This document shows, piece after piece, positions 9,733 to 21,171 of a DNA stretch of 64,000 bases. Source of the DNA: Atriophallophorus winterbourni (Eukaryota; Platyhelminthes; Trematoda; Plagiorchiida; Microphallidae); NCBI GenBank assembly GCA_013407085.1, contig JACCGJ010003038.1, forward strand, positions 1 through 64,000, given 5' to 3'. How positions within the stretch are numbered: position 1 is the stretch's first letter; every line of letters begins with the position of its first letter. A program made the translations under genes and the position numbers. The notes under the pieces are model-generated. The model worked only from the letters and a program-made list of their open reading frames with translations, ran no database searches and was not told where the DNA came from.

Positions 9733-11411
9733 GGATTCATCTCAATGGTTTCATGAATAACTAGGATGATGGCGTTTGCTCAATTCAATCGAAGGACCTA
9801 CTTGCGTTGGACTTCAACATGATCGAATCAAAATGGGTTCATGTCAAACACATCTCGTAAATTAACCATGGAAGTAATCCTGGATTCATCTCAATGGTTT
9901 CATGAATAACTAGGATGATGGCGTTTGCTCAATTCAATCGAAGGACCTACTTGCGTTGGACTTCAACATGATCGAATCAAAATGGGTTCATGTCAAACAC
10001 ATCTCGTAAATTAACCATGGAAGTAATCCTGCCTTTATTCATGACCCTTTTAATTTCTTTTATATCACCCTGAATGTTGCTAATAATGGTTGCCATATTA
10101 TTCATTATTTCAATCTGAGTCTATATATATGATATCTGACATACGTTTTTGAGTTTAAATTCTAGGTGTAGGCGAAGCGATGGAGATGCTTCGCGATTCA
10201 ACATCATACCCATCTGGATTGAGAGGATTCAAAATGGATTCATCGCTATGGTTTCATGGATAACGAGAATGGATGCGTTCGCTCAATGCAATCAGATGAC
10301 CTTCGTGCGGGGGACCTGAATGTGATCGATTTGAGAGGGATTTAAGGCTGAACACTCAGTTTGATATAAAAGAATTTAAAAAAAATGAATGTGAATATAG
10401 CCAGGGTGATATCTCTGGTTTAATATCATAGCAGTGTTTTGCATTAAACCCCTCTTGAATCGATCAGATTTAGGTCCCCCGCACGAAAGACATCTGATTG
10501 AATCGAGGGAACGGATCCCTGCTCGTTATCAATGAAACCGTAGAGATGAATCCATTTTGAATTCTCTCAATCCTGATCGGTATGATGTTGAATCGCGAAG
10601 CATCTCCATCGCTTCGCCTACACCTGATAAAATTTAAACTCAATTACGTATGTCAGATATCATATATATGGACCTAGGTTGAATTGATGAAAAATATGCA
10701 TCCATTATTAGCTACCTTCAGGGTGATATAAAAGAAAATTAAAGGGGGCATGAATAAAGACAGGATGACTTCCACGGTTAATTTACGAGAGGTGTTTGAC
10801 ATGAACCCGTTTTAAATCGATCATCTTGAAGTCAACCGCACGTTGGTCCTTCGATTGAATTGAGCTAACGCCATCATCCTAGTTATTCAAGACAACATCG
10901 AGATGAATCCATATTGAATTCTCCTAATTATGATGAGTATGTTATTGATTCGCTGGGCATCTCCATCGTTTGGCGTACACCTGATCAAATGCAAACAGAA
11001 AAACGTATGTCAGATATCGAATATAGGGAACTAGGTTGAATTGATGACAAATATGCAACCATTAGTCGAAAAACTCGGTTAGATATAACAGAATTTAAAA
11101 AAGGAATGTGAATATATCCAGTGTGTTATCTCTGGTTTAATTTCATAGCAGTGTTTGGCATTAAATCCCGCTTGAATAGATCATATTTAGGTCCCCCGCA
11201 CGAAGGTCATATTTTTTAAACCGAGGGAACGCACATATCCTCGTTATCCATGAAACTATAGAGATGAATCTATTTTGAATTCTCCCAATCCCGATGATTA
11301 TAATATTGAATCGCGAAGCATCTTCTTCGTTTGGCGTACAACTGATCGAATGCAAAGATTAAAATGTATGCCAGATATCAAATATATGGACTTAGTATGA
11401 GATTCAAGATT
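9675..11411. repeat. Palindromic array of ~355-bp units, copy 2
   Basis: Duplicate of 3055-4630, with the same orientation switch (near 10390) and unit markers. It includes an extra 149-bp tandem copy at 9733-10030 that begins and ends at GGATTCATCTCAATGG and contains ATTAACCATGGAAGTAATCC. Confidence 0.85.
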
Positions 11412-13390
11412 GCTTATCGCTCTTACTGTTACTGATATTTGTTGCATATTTTACATCAATTCAACCTACGACCTTATATATGATATCTGGCACGTTTTTA
11501 AGTTTGCTTTTGATCAGGTACACGCCAATAGATGGAGATGCCCAGCGATTCAATATTATGTTTACTTGAATTGGTAGAATTCAATATCAAATCTTCTTGA
11601 TGGATTCATGGTTGGTTTGCTCAATTTTTCGGAAGGATCTACGTGACGCGGACTTGGAACCGATCTAATCAGAATGGGTTGATGGCTCAACATTGTGTTA
11701 AAACTGACCGAGGGAAGTCATCTTGGTTTCATTCATGTTCCTTCGTATGACTTGTGTGAATATCAGATAACTGTTGCATATTCTCCATTTTATCATCCCA
11801 GGTTTTTCTAGTTGATATCTGTCATAGGTCCTCCTGGGCTTATACATATTACGTTTATTGAGATCATTGTATATCGCTGTTTCTGCTACTAATGTTTGTT
11901 GCAGATCATTCATCGATTCCACCTAGGGCCATATATATGATATCTGGCACGCTTTTCTGTTTGCTTTTGATCAGGTATTCGCCAAGGGATGGAGATGCCC
12001 AGCGATCCAATATTATACTACTTCATAATTCCATAATGAATTTGCCCAATTCCGGTGAGTATTATATTGAATCGCTGGGCATCTCCATATTTTGGCTTAT
12101 ACTAATCACGAGCAAATCAAAAAACTTGCCAAATATATATGGTCCTAGGTGGAATTGATGAAAAATATGCAACCAATATCAGTTACAGTAAGAGCAATAT
12201 ACAGTGAATTCATTAAAACGAACATGAATGACGCCAGAATGACCTATGGCAGATATCAACTACAATGACCTAGGATGATTTAACGGAGACTATGCAACAA
12301 ATATCAGCAAAAGTAAGAGTGATATTCACAGGATTCATAAAAAGGAACATGAATAAACCCATGATTACTTTTCTAGGTTAGTTTCAACTCAGTTTTAAGC
12401 CATTAACCCGTTTTGATCTCATCGGTTTCGAATGCACGTCACGTAGGTCCTTCCATTGCATTGAGGAAACGAACCATCTTCGTTATTCAAGAATCCATCT
12501 AGAAGATTCCGTATTGAATTCTCCCAATTCCGGTGCATATTATATTGATTCGCTAAGCATCTACAATATTTGGCGTACACCGGTTAAAAGGCAAACGGAA
12601 AAACCAATGTCAGGTATCAACTAAAAACATTTAGGATGATTTGGTGAAAATATGCAACAAATATCAGCAGACGTAACATTGATATTAACGAAATTCATAA
12701 AACGGAACATAAATAAATCCAGGATGACTTACCTTGGTTAATTTCACAACAGTGTTTATCCATAAATCTATTTTGATTCGCTCCGTTTCAGGTCCACCGC
12801 ATAAGGGTCCATTGGTTCAATTGAGGAATGCAACCTACCACGTTATTCAAGAAAATATCGAGAGGATTTCATATTGAATTCTCCATGTTCCGGCGAGTAT
12901 TATATTGAATCGCTGGGCATCTCAATTCTTTGGCGTATACCTGTTCAAAAGCAAACAGAAAAACGTGCCAGATATCATATATATGGACATTGGTTGAATT
13001 GATGAAAAATATACAACAAATATCAGTTACAGTAAGAACGATATACAATGAATTCATTAAAATAGACATGAAGAAAGCCAGGATGACCCATGTCAGATAT
13101 CAACTACAAAGACCTAGGATGAATTAATGGAGAATATTCAACAAAAGTAAGAGTGATATTCACAAAATTATTAAAAAGGAACATGAATAAACCCATGATG
13201 ACTTTCCTCGGTTGGTTTAAACGCAGTGTTAAGCCATAAACGCATTTGATTTGATCGGTTTCAAGTCCACGTCACGTAGATCTTTCCAATAAATTGCGGA
13301 GACAAACCATCTTCGTTATTTAAGAATCCATCGAGAAAATTCCATAACGAATTCTCCTAAATATATAGTCCTAGTTCGAATTGATGAAAA
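11412..13390. repeat. Diverged ~355-bp repeat units, both orientations
   Basis: The same unit core (GGAGATGCCCAGCGATTCAA or its complement) recurs near 11535, 11990, 12070, 12550 and 12910. Companion blocks are CAGATATCAACTACAA, TATGCAACAAATATCAG and GTAAGAGCGATATACA. Copies are more diverged than in 3055-4630 and their orientation alternates. Open frames in this stretch (for example 11698-11922 and 12930-13127) simply read the repeat and are not genes. Confidence 0.75.
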
Positions 13391-13395
13391 ATTGT

Positions 13396-13602
13396 TATAT
13401 CTGTGATTTGCTACTACTGGACCAGCCGTGGGTTCGGCTGAACACAATCGTTACTGAACTCGTGTAATGTACCAATGAACGAATATCACAAAGTTAGCGA
13501 GTTAGCGAGTATCACAGAGTAAGCGAAAATCACAATTTGAACTCAAGGTCGATCTTGATTGGTGATTAATCGATAGTTCGTTCACTGTCTATACAACAAA
13601 AA
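13396..13602. mobile_element. Short insertion in a ~355-bp unit, MITE-like
   Basis: In other units GATGAAAAA runs directly into ATATGCAACAAATATC; here ~207 bp intervene. The insert starts TTGTTATATCTGTGA and ends ...GACAGTGAACG-like when read from the other strand (TGTTGTATAGACAGTG), giving short imperfect inverted ends. It holds a hairpin (AGCCG...CGGCT), repeats of GTTAGCGA and several TATCACA words. No coding capacity and no clean target duplication. The class is unknown. Confidence 0.4.
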
Positions 13603-13814
13603 TATGCAACAAATATCAGTAACAGTAAGAGCGATATACAATGAATTCGTTAAAATGATCATGAATAAAGCCACGATTTTCTTTTGTCAGATATCAATTA
13701 CAAAGACATAGGATGATTTAATGGAGAATATGCAACAAATACCAGTCACAGTAAGAACGATATACAATGAATTATTTAAAATGAACACGAATAAAGCCAG
13801 AATGACCTACGTGA
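13603..13814. repeat. ~355-bp unit remnants flanking the CR1 copy
   Basis: TATGCAACAAATATCAG and GTAAGAACGATATACAATG words continue here up to GACCTACGTGAAAT, where the CR1-like element begins. The host unit resumes at about 16634 (CAACTATAAAGACC), so the LINE sits inside one repeat unit. Confidence 0.7.
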
Positions 13815-14081
13815 AATAACAGTTCAGTTAGTTCAGTTCAGTTAGCACAGGACGATATGTGGCAGAGTCGCCAATCGAGTGTCCAGAATACTTCCGGTGG
13901 TAAGCCAAAAGAGCGTCCACCACTTCGAATAGTAGGTTCAATATTCTTCTTGTATGACTTTGGCTGGAATGCAAAAGAAAAGCTACCTCACCTAATAGGT
14001 TAGGAGAGACATTAGTGCGTTCCAACGACAAATTGAAGAACAACTATAAAATCAGGGATAAAAATTGGGAAACACAGAGCG

Positions 14082-14705
14082 CTAGATCGAGTCTAGTCTA
14101 TCTTTGAAGCACGTTACTGAAGTAGAACAAACTACCTCTTCGGGAAGACAGTTCCAATGATTCACTACCCTTTCGCTAAAGAAGTGCTTACGTGCATTAG
14201 ACCTGACATGTTTCTTTGCCAGTTTCATACGAGTAGCTAGGCGCTGAACACCTTCAAGCGTGGCAATGTCCTCTTCCAAGTAAGGAGACCAAGCGTGAAC
14301 GCAATACTCGAGATGAGGTCTCACTATCGCTTTATACAATGGGATGAAAACCTCCGGGGACCTGCAGGATAAAACTGATCGGAGGCGAAAGAGCTGGTTC
14401 CTAGCGCGTTGTGCAGCAGCTGCACATTGATCAGCCCATTTAAAGTCCGCTGAAACCGCAATACCTAAGTCCCGGACTTTTGATACCCCAGTTATCTCCA
14501 GTATGTTATCAGGTCCAGCAACCTGCAGCTCCGTTGCAGCTTTGGACAGAAGATAGCTTTTGGAGAAGTTGACTGGTAGATCCCACGTGGAAGACCACTT
14601 GATGACCTTTTCTATATCCTCAAAAAGATCCTGTTCGTTCAGCGATCCGATAAACTTGACATCGTCTGCAAAAATATAGCAGGGACACTTAAGCGAGGAT
14701 GCCAA
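14082..14705 (-). pseudogene. CR1-like RT, palm end and C-terminus (shifted frame)
   Basis: This continues the same element in a new frame: YIFADDVKF (motif C with both aspartates), then YKAIVRPHLEYCVHAWSPYL typical of CR1/Jockey thumbs, and HWNCLPEEVV at the C-terminus. Between LATRM and KLAKKHVRS (near 14225) roughly 50-60 residues expected in the family are absent: a second internal deletion, this one in frame. Confidence 0.8.
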
Positions 14706-16633
14706 ATCATCGATGAAGATAAGAAAGAGTAGTGGGCCTGCGGGACTCCACTAACAACTCCTGCTTTCGCGGAATACATATTGCCTATGCGAACGCGAAA
14801 ATACCGATTGCTCAAGAAGTTTGTGATCCAGTTCTTTAGAGGGCCATCGATACCTATTAGTCCAATCTTCATTGCAAGCAACCTGTGGTTTACCGAGTCA
14901 AAGGCTCTACAGAATTCCAGGTAGAGAACTTCGACCTGTTGGCCTTTATCTAGCCTCCTAGTGACCACATTAAGAAAACATAATAGGTTCGTTAGGCAAG
15001 ATTTCCCTTTTAGAAAACCATGCTGAGCAGAGTTTAGCAACGAACCAAAGACAAGGTGGCGACAGATCCTGTCCCTAATAAGTCTCTCTAGGGTTTTGCA
15101 AAGGATACTAGTAAGGCTTACAGGTCTGTAGTTGCAAACTGAAGATCGACTGCCACCTTTATGTATAGGAATCACATCAGCCTGCTTCCATGCACTCGGA
15201 ATATACCCATACCTTAAGGACGCGTTAAAGAGGCGACCCACCGGTTGTGCTAATACAGGCGCCAGGTTCTTAATAACTTGAGGGTGAATACCATCCGGGC
15301 CCGCAGATTTATGTGGATTTGTTGCTTCAAGCGCAAGCCTAACCTCATTATCAGTGAAAATTATTTCATCGAGGGTAGGAACGCTATCTGACCTTATGTC
15401 CACTGGCATATTCGGGAGATCAGTTTGGCGATCAGGCCTCTGAACAGCTCGAAAATGTTCGAGAAAAGCCGAAGCCTTTTCAGAATCTGAATCTAGTTGA
15501 GATCCATTGTCCAGTTGAAGGTTGCCTATGCAATCGCGAGTTTTGCCTTTGGATTGTGCATAGCTATAGAAACGCTTTGGGCACTGTCTTATATTACATG
15601 CCAGTCGTGCCTCAAATTCACGTTTTGCCTTACGTTGGCTTCCCACAGCCTTATTTCTAAGTAGTTTATACCTTGTCCAGGCCCATTGTGTTTGAGAAGC
15701 TTTGTAAGTTTTCCAGGCACGGTCCCGGATTTTAATACCACGGCGCATCGATGGTGTCCACCACTGTGGCTTGTTGCGTCTTTTGACGTGCACCAACGGA
15801 GCAAATCTGTCTTGCAGTGTGGACAGACAATGGTGAATAAGCTGCCAGTTTGCTGCCATATCATCACCAGAAGATTGTGACAAGATCTGATCTGCTTCTT
15901 CTGAGACAACACTCCAGTCTACCCTATTGAAGTTGCGCTTTAGTTTCGGAGGCGGTTTGTCATACCTGAGAAGTAGCTGGAAGCTAATCATGATGTGATC
16001 ACTTTTCCCTAGTGGGGAAAGATATTGCACCTGTCGAACCATTTGCTCATTCGAAGATATAACAAGATCCAGGACCGAAGGTTCACAGCCATGTCGGAAC
16101 CTTGTAGGCTCAGTTACATGTTGGCTCATAGCATGTCTGTGGGTCCATTCTATGAAGTCCTCAGACATCTTATCAGCTTGGCAGCTCTGGTTAGGCCAAG
16201 ATATTTGTGGTAGATTAAAATCACCCACCATAAGAACCTGAGACCCAAGCGCACGTAGTGAACTCAAATTCTCAAGCAAGTTATACATATCCTGTACTCC
16301 TGAATGGGGACTCAAATAAACGCACGCTATTACCGTAGATTGCTTATAGGAGTGAATGAGACAGGAGCTAAGTTGCACATTGCGCGTGCCAAGCCTAACG
16401 TTTAACTCTGAGGTACGGAGGCCTAACCTGAGAAGAATAGCAACACCGCCACCTTGTAATGCACCCGGTCTATCACACCTGATCACGGAATAACTGTTAC
16501 CAACTATATCGGGAATGTCATCAGATGCAGAGAGCCAGGTTTCTGTCAGTGCAATTACATGCGGTCTCAACTCATGTACAAGGATGGAGAGTTCAGACCA
16601 TTTGTTTCGGATGCTACATGCAACTATAAACAA
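14639..16633 (-). pseudogene. Endonuclease-reverse transcriptase of CR1-like LINE (5' part)
   Basis: The 664-codon frame has an apurinic-like endonuclease: SIRNKW near residue 9, TETWL near 30, GDFNLP near 137 and SDH near 210. The RT follows from about residue 430, with NYRPVSLTSILCKTLERL and AQHGFLKGKSC. RT motif A reads YLEFCRAFDSV, so the first catalytic aspartate is replaced by glutamate. Just after GVPQ (about 14742) some 14 bp are missing: LLFLIFIDDL resumes in another frame, so the end of this frame (AHYSFLSSS...) is out-of-frame sequence. The element is dead on both counts. Confidence 0.85.
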
Positions 16634-16984
16634 CTATAAAGACCAATGATGATTTCCCTTCGGTTAATTTTAAAGCAATGTTAAGCCATTAACTCGTTTT
16701 GATTTAATCGGTTACAAGTAAAAAATTCAAGTAGGTCCTTCCATTGCATTGAGAAAACGAACCATCTTCGTTATTCAAGAATCCATCCAGAAGATTCCAT
16801 ATTCAATTCTCCCGATTCCGGTGAGTATTATTTTGGGTCGCTGGGTATTTCCATTCTCTGCAGTATATTTGATCGAAAGCAAACAGAAAAACGTGCCAGA
16901 TATCATATATATGGTACTACGTTGAATTGATGTAAAATATGCAACAAAAATCAGTAGCAGTAAAAGTGATCTACAATGAGTTAT
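16634..16984. repeat. ~355-bp unit, continuation after the CR1 insertion
   Basis: GACCAATGATGATTTCC, CCATTGCATTGAG, GGTCGCTGGGTATTTCCATT and CGTGCCAGATATCATATATATGG are the same blocks as at 12360-12660. Ends where PLE sequence starts. Confidence 0.75.
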
Positions 16985-16996
16985 AGCAAATTTTTA

Positions 16997-17040
16997 GTAA
17001 CATTTCGATTCTGAACACAGAATCTTCGTCAGACCATGGG
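16997..17040 (-). ncRNA. Hammerhead ribozyme-like motif of PLE type
   Basis: Minus strand: GGT, CTGACGA, one extra A, a 7-bp perfect hairpin GATTCTG-TGTT-CAGAATC, then GAAAT, GTT. Both conserved boxes and a strong stem II are present; the cleavage triplet is GUU and stem III is minimal. It lies downstream of the PLE C-terminus at 17207-17560, the same arrangement as at 2359, 8977 and 36390. Confidence 0.6.
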
Positions 17041-17640
17041 TGACGGTTCGAACAGTGTTCAGGTTTAAATGTCATTTTCTTGACCAATCCTGAGTTCTCT
17101 AAGCCAGACAGGGGAGATCACCCCCCTAATTGCTGTGTTCATCCCTAATTGTTTATTAAGTGTACATATGTGAACAGCGTTTGCTGACACACTGCTTACG
17201 TAAACATTAGGTGTTGTTTTCGTTAATCTTTATCCGCTGCAGAACCGAACGCCAGATTGTTGAGATATCCGCCCCATCCACCTTCTTTACAGCATTCGTC
17301 CCAGCCTTTGTTATTTCAACAGCCTCGGTGTGAAGTCTTTCCCTATAAGATTTCACACTCCGTCTTATCACTTCCACGTTATCAAGATCAAATATCCTTT
17401 TAGGGTGCGCAGATGTGAATCTCAAAATGGCATCCGTGTCGATTGGCTTACGATATACCGTTGTTCTTATCTTGTCGTTGTGTTTTTGCGCGAGGCAGTC
17501 GAAGAACGGAAGTGTCCCTTCCGTAGACTAGGTTTCTTTTGTGACCTGGATTTTCTGATTCAATGCTTCTACTAACATGTTTGACTGCATCACGAGATCC
17601 AACATACGGACACAAAAATCGATCGATCATGGTGTTACAC
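17041..17640 (-). pseudogene. Penelope-like element, C-terminal coding remnant
   Basis: From about 17560 down to 17207 the minus strand is open in one frame: GTLPFFDCLAQKHNDK, TTVYRKPIDTD, then DLDNVEVIRR, ERLHTEAVEITKAG and ADISTIW. This is the segment that follows the RT palm in Penelope-like elements (LPFLD and TTVYRKP blocks). A TAG stop lies just upstream near 17543, and upstream sequence to 17640 is decayed. 17041-17206 is 3' tail. The CR1-like element at 17650 starts where the PLE breaks off. Confidence 0.75.
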
Positions 17641-17649
17641 CGCTAGCCT

Positions 17650-19935
17650 CCTTCCCCACACCCCATCCTTGTTGAGAAAAACAACTATGAAATGCATCCA
17701 CACCAACGCACGATGTCTCGGAAACAAAATCGGTGAATTGCGTCCAGTTTTTCTGAGATTTTCACCTGACATCCTCGTAACGGAAGCGTGGCTACAAACT
17801 CACCAAAACAATAGTGATCTAGGCTTACCAGGAATGTCACTTATTCGTAATGAACGTGAAACCAGAGGACGATGAGTAGCTTTGTATTATAGGCAAAACC
17901 TTCTGTGCCGTCAGATTACGGATACAGACATCGTGTTACTGGATACACTTTGGTGCTCAATTCGACTAGCTAACGGCGAAGACTGTGTTTTGGGAGTAGT
18001 ATATCGCCCACCGTCTGCACAGGAAACTTACAATCTGGCCCTACTGGATAAAATTCGCATGGTTACTTCCAGATACACTTGTGGATTTTTGATTATGGGT
18101 GACTTCAATTTACCGAATCTGCAGCGCAGCACCATTTACCCAGAACACTCCCTCGAGCGCGCATTCAGTGAGTTGTTTGACGATATTCCTCTTTATAACC
18201 ACATTACATGTAATACCCGATACCGCGGAAACGATTTACCCTCACTCTTAGATCTCGTTCTGACAAGCAATGAACATGACATTGATAACGTTGCTTACGA
18301 AAGTCCACTGGGACTAAGTGATCACGTCGTCATCCAGTTTGACTATCTGTTTGAAGCTGTAAGAACAAATGATGCCCGTAAAAGAGTTAGGCGGATCAAC
18401 ACTATGGCGTTGAGTGATGCTCTGAAAAACACGTTTAACTGCCAACCGGAAACCAGCAACGTACATGACTTTTGGATATGGCTAATATCTAATCTCAAAA
18501 GTTCAATCGAAGTGAGCTCCGAATTTGTCCTCAGGAACTCAAGAAAAAACTTTGAATTTAAATTAAGAAGCCGAACGCGTAAGTGGTTAACGGTACGAAA
18601 CATTGCTTGGCGACACCATCGGCAAAACCCATCATCCGAGACCTGGGAAACATTCCGTTTACTGCGGAACAAAGTAAACAAATTTGTCATCCAAGACAAG
18701 TTGTGCTTCCAAGAATTGATATCAAGCATGATGGAGCGAAACCCCAAAATACTATATCGTATGGTTAACGATCAAGCTAAGGTGAAACCTGGAGTAGCGT
18801 CCGTGAACACATCAGCTGGACCAACAACAACTGCAGCAGAAACTGCTGATGCTTTAGCCACGTTTTATTCATCGGTATTCAACCCGATAGAACATGCAAT
18901 AAACAGCCCAAATCCAACACTTTCAAACACGGTTGCCCTAAGTGAAATAAGTGTCACTGAGAAACGCGTCCTCCAAGGTTTATTTAATCTTAAAACCGGA
19001 AAGTCTCCTGGGGCCGACGGAATAACCCCGAAAATATAGAAGCAATTTGCGAGTTTTCTATGCAAACCACTCACTTACTTGTTTGAGCAAACACTTGCAA
19101 GTGGAGTGATTCCTACAGATTGGAAACGCGGAATAATTTCTGCAATTTACAAAGGTGGAAATCGCTCCGATGTTTCTAATTACCGACGCGTTTCTCTGTT
19201 ACCAGTGATTTCAAAATTACTTCAGCGAGTCATTGTTGACAATCTAATGAAACCTTAAACCTGGACATCATTGCTGGATGGTGTACAATTAAGCTTGCCG
19301 TATCTTGAGTCTTCTCAAAAGAATATTCCGGATTTTTACCCCCGAAACCCTACCCCGGGTAATTAATACGCATATGCGTCCTGTTATGGAATATTCCATC
19401 CAAGCCTGTGCACCATGGCTGGGGAAGGATATCGAACTACTCGACAGGATTTATCATCGTGCTGCAAAGTTGGTCTCCCGGTACTGAAATTTGCCTTTCA
19501 CAGAGCAAATGTTAAAACCGAACCTACGCGATTTTACCAAACGACGGATACGTAGTGACCTCCTGTTGACATTCAAAATCCTGAATACGGAAAACCATCC
19601 CCTTAAACACTTGCTAAATCCCAATGGCCTTACTCGAACACGAACACATTCAAAGGCTTTAAGCATTTCGCATTCTCGATTGGGTATTCGTCGTAAATTT
19701 TTCTCGGTAAGAATTTGTTTCACTTGGAACTATTTGCCTGAAGAAATCACACGATTAGAATCCGTTGAGGTTTTCGCTTCCAAATTCGATGAGTTTATGA
19801 CGAACCATGCGCTATGTGACTGTCCCTATTGATTTTTGAGATATTTCATATATATTTTTATATATTCCATATACCTTGTCATCCTATGGTTATTGTTAAG
19901 CTTACTGCTTTTTTTTACCATAAAATTGTCTGAGT
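17650..19935 (+). pseudogene. CR1-like LINE, subfamily 1, RT core deleted
   Basis: Plus-strand element. The endonuclease starts near 17687 (CIHTNARCLGNKIGEL) with TEAWL, then GR followed by an in-frame TGA (17874-17876), VALYYRQNL, GDFNLP and LSDHVV. The frame runs on through RLLRNKVNKF and GKSPGADGITPKI to a TAG (19037-19039), then IPTDWKRGIISAIYKGG and NYRRVSLLPVISKLL. At about 19256 it breaks: RT motifs A, B and C are missing, and the thumb resumes near 19302 (SLLKRIF, NTHMRPVMEYS) in another frame, ending near 19832. The 3' UTR ends with TTGTTAAGCTTACTGC at about 19935. Confidence 0.85.
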
Positions 19936-19943
19936 TCTCAGTT

Positions 19944-21171
19944 CACGTATGGTTGCGCAATATCCATATCTGCGTCCGACTGTCCCACGATATGCAACCA
20001 AACGGTGCCTCTAAACAATGCAACCTTTTGCATTCAATGAGTCGAAATGTGAGTTGATGTAAATAGACTGTTTTACATATAGATAAACGATACTTGAATT
20101 TCATTATCTCATAAAAACGCTAAACCTTCGTTGACATGAATTTTAACAATTGGAGAGATTAATAACCAATGTTTACCTGACAATAATTTTGAATCACTGT
20201 CAGAATCACTTGGCATAGAACTTTGCGATTATATATAGCACATCAACATTACATTCTTATTCAGTACAAATCTAGCTGGATTGGTTAAAAAGCACAACTC
20301 GTTTTATAGATTCGTAAGGGCTGGATCGTTGAGTATTCACGTCAAATCAACCAAGGCTACACACGATATACTGAGCTGCATTACGATAATTGCGCAGGCT
20401 TCGACACCTCGCGATCCAGCATTTGACACACCCACTGCCCGAGTTCACACAAACTAATCTATTCCGTCCCGATACATAATACATTCGAACCACTGTTGCT
20501 AACTGCGTTCAACCATACATCCCGCACCACAATAGCAAGCCAAGTTTCCAAACGCGTTTAATACTTGGCTTGCTATTGTGGTGCGGGATGCCTGGTTGAA
20601 CGCAGTTAGCAAGCAGTGTTTCGAATGAATGATGTATCGGGACGGAATATATTAGTTGTGTGAACTACTGCAGTAGGCGTGTTAAATGATGGGTCGCGAG
20701 GTGTCGAAGCCTGCGTAATTATCGTAATGCAACTTAGTATATCCTGCGTAGCCTTGGTTGATCTGACGTGAATACTCAACAATCCAGCCCCTACAAAGCT
20801 ATAAAACAAGTTGTGCTTTATAGCCAATCCAGCTAGATTTGTATTGAATAAGAATCGAATGTTGATGTGTTCTTAAATATTGCAAACGTTCTATGCCAAT
20901 TCAAGTGATTATGACAGTGATTCGAAATTATTGTCAGGTAAACATTGGTTATTAATCTCTTCAAATTGTTAAAATTCATGTCAACGAATGTTTAGCGTTT
21001 ATTATGAGATAATGAAATTCAAGTGCCGTTCATTCATTTGTAAAACAGTCTATTTACATCAACTCACATTCTGACTCATTGAATGCAAAGGTTGCATTGT
21101 CTAGAGGCACTGTTTGGTTGCATATCTCGGGACAGACGGACGCCGATATGGATAACGCGTAACCATACGTG
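19944..21171. repeat. 1.2-kb imperfect palindrome made of X sequence
   Basis: The left arm 19944-20545 is the reverse complement of 20563-21171 with scattered differences. The innermost 28 bp are perfectly paired (20518-20545 with 20563-20590, from CATCCCGCACCAC inward) around a 17-bp spacer. The right arm continues outward into normal X sequence (21172-22310), while the left arm stops next to the CR1-like 3' end. It could be a foldback element or a fold-over duplication of X. Confidence 0.85.
20606..20827 (-). other. Decayed X-family coding block
   Basis: Shares a GWI-EYSRQ-NQG-AGY-LHY block, read in an overlapping minus frame near 20700-20800, with 6747-6965. The annotated open frame is a shifted reading of it. 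Family unknown. Confidence 0.25.

Larger units (their letters stand above)
7153..11411. repeat. Segmental duplication, copy 2
   Basis: Second copy of 1-4643. Differences by eye: a 540-bp deletion at 8880/8881 removing the plus-strand PLE C-terminus; a 149-bp tandem duplication (9733-10030); and a cluster of single-base insertions and deletions at about 7790-8040 that is absent from copy 1 and from the third X copy. Homology stops at 11411, inside GATTCAAGATT, and diverged ~355-bp units follow. Confidence 0.9.
13815..16633 (-). mobile_element. CR1-like LINE, subfamily 2 (2.8 kb)
   Basis: A single minus-strand element. Its 3' end at 13815 carries AGTTCAGTTAGTTCAGTTCA (tandem on the element strand), about 230 bp of 3' UTR follow, then the RT C-terminus (14082-14705) and the endonuclease-RT frame (14639-16633). 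Its 5' end is truncated at the start of the endonuclease. The tail differs from the TTGAATC tails of the other CR1-like copies here, so it is a separate subfamily. It is inserted in a ~355-bp repeat unit. Confidence 0.85.

Noticed and set aside
3055..17000. Sex-chromosome-specific satellite
   Set aside because: Suggested by analogy with schistosomes only; nothing in the sequence itself shows chromosome location.
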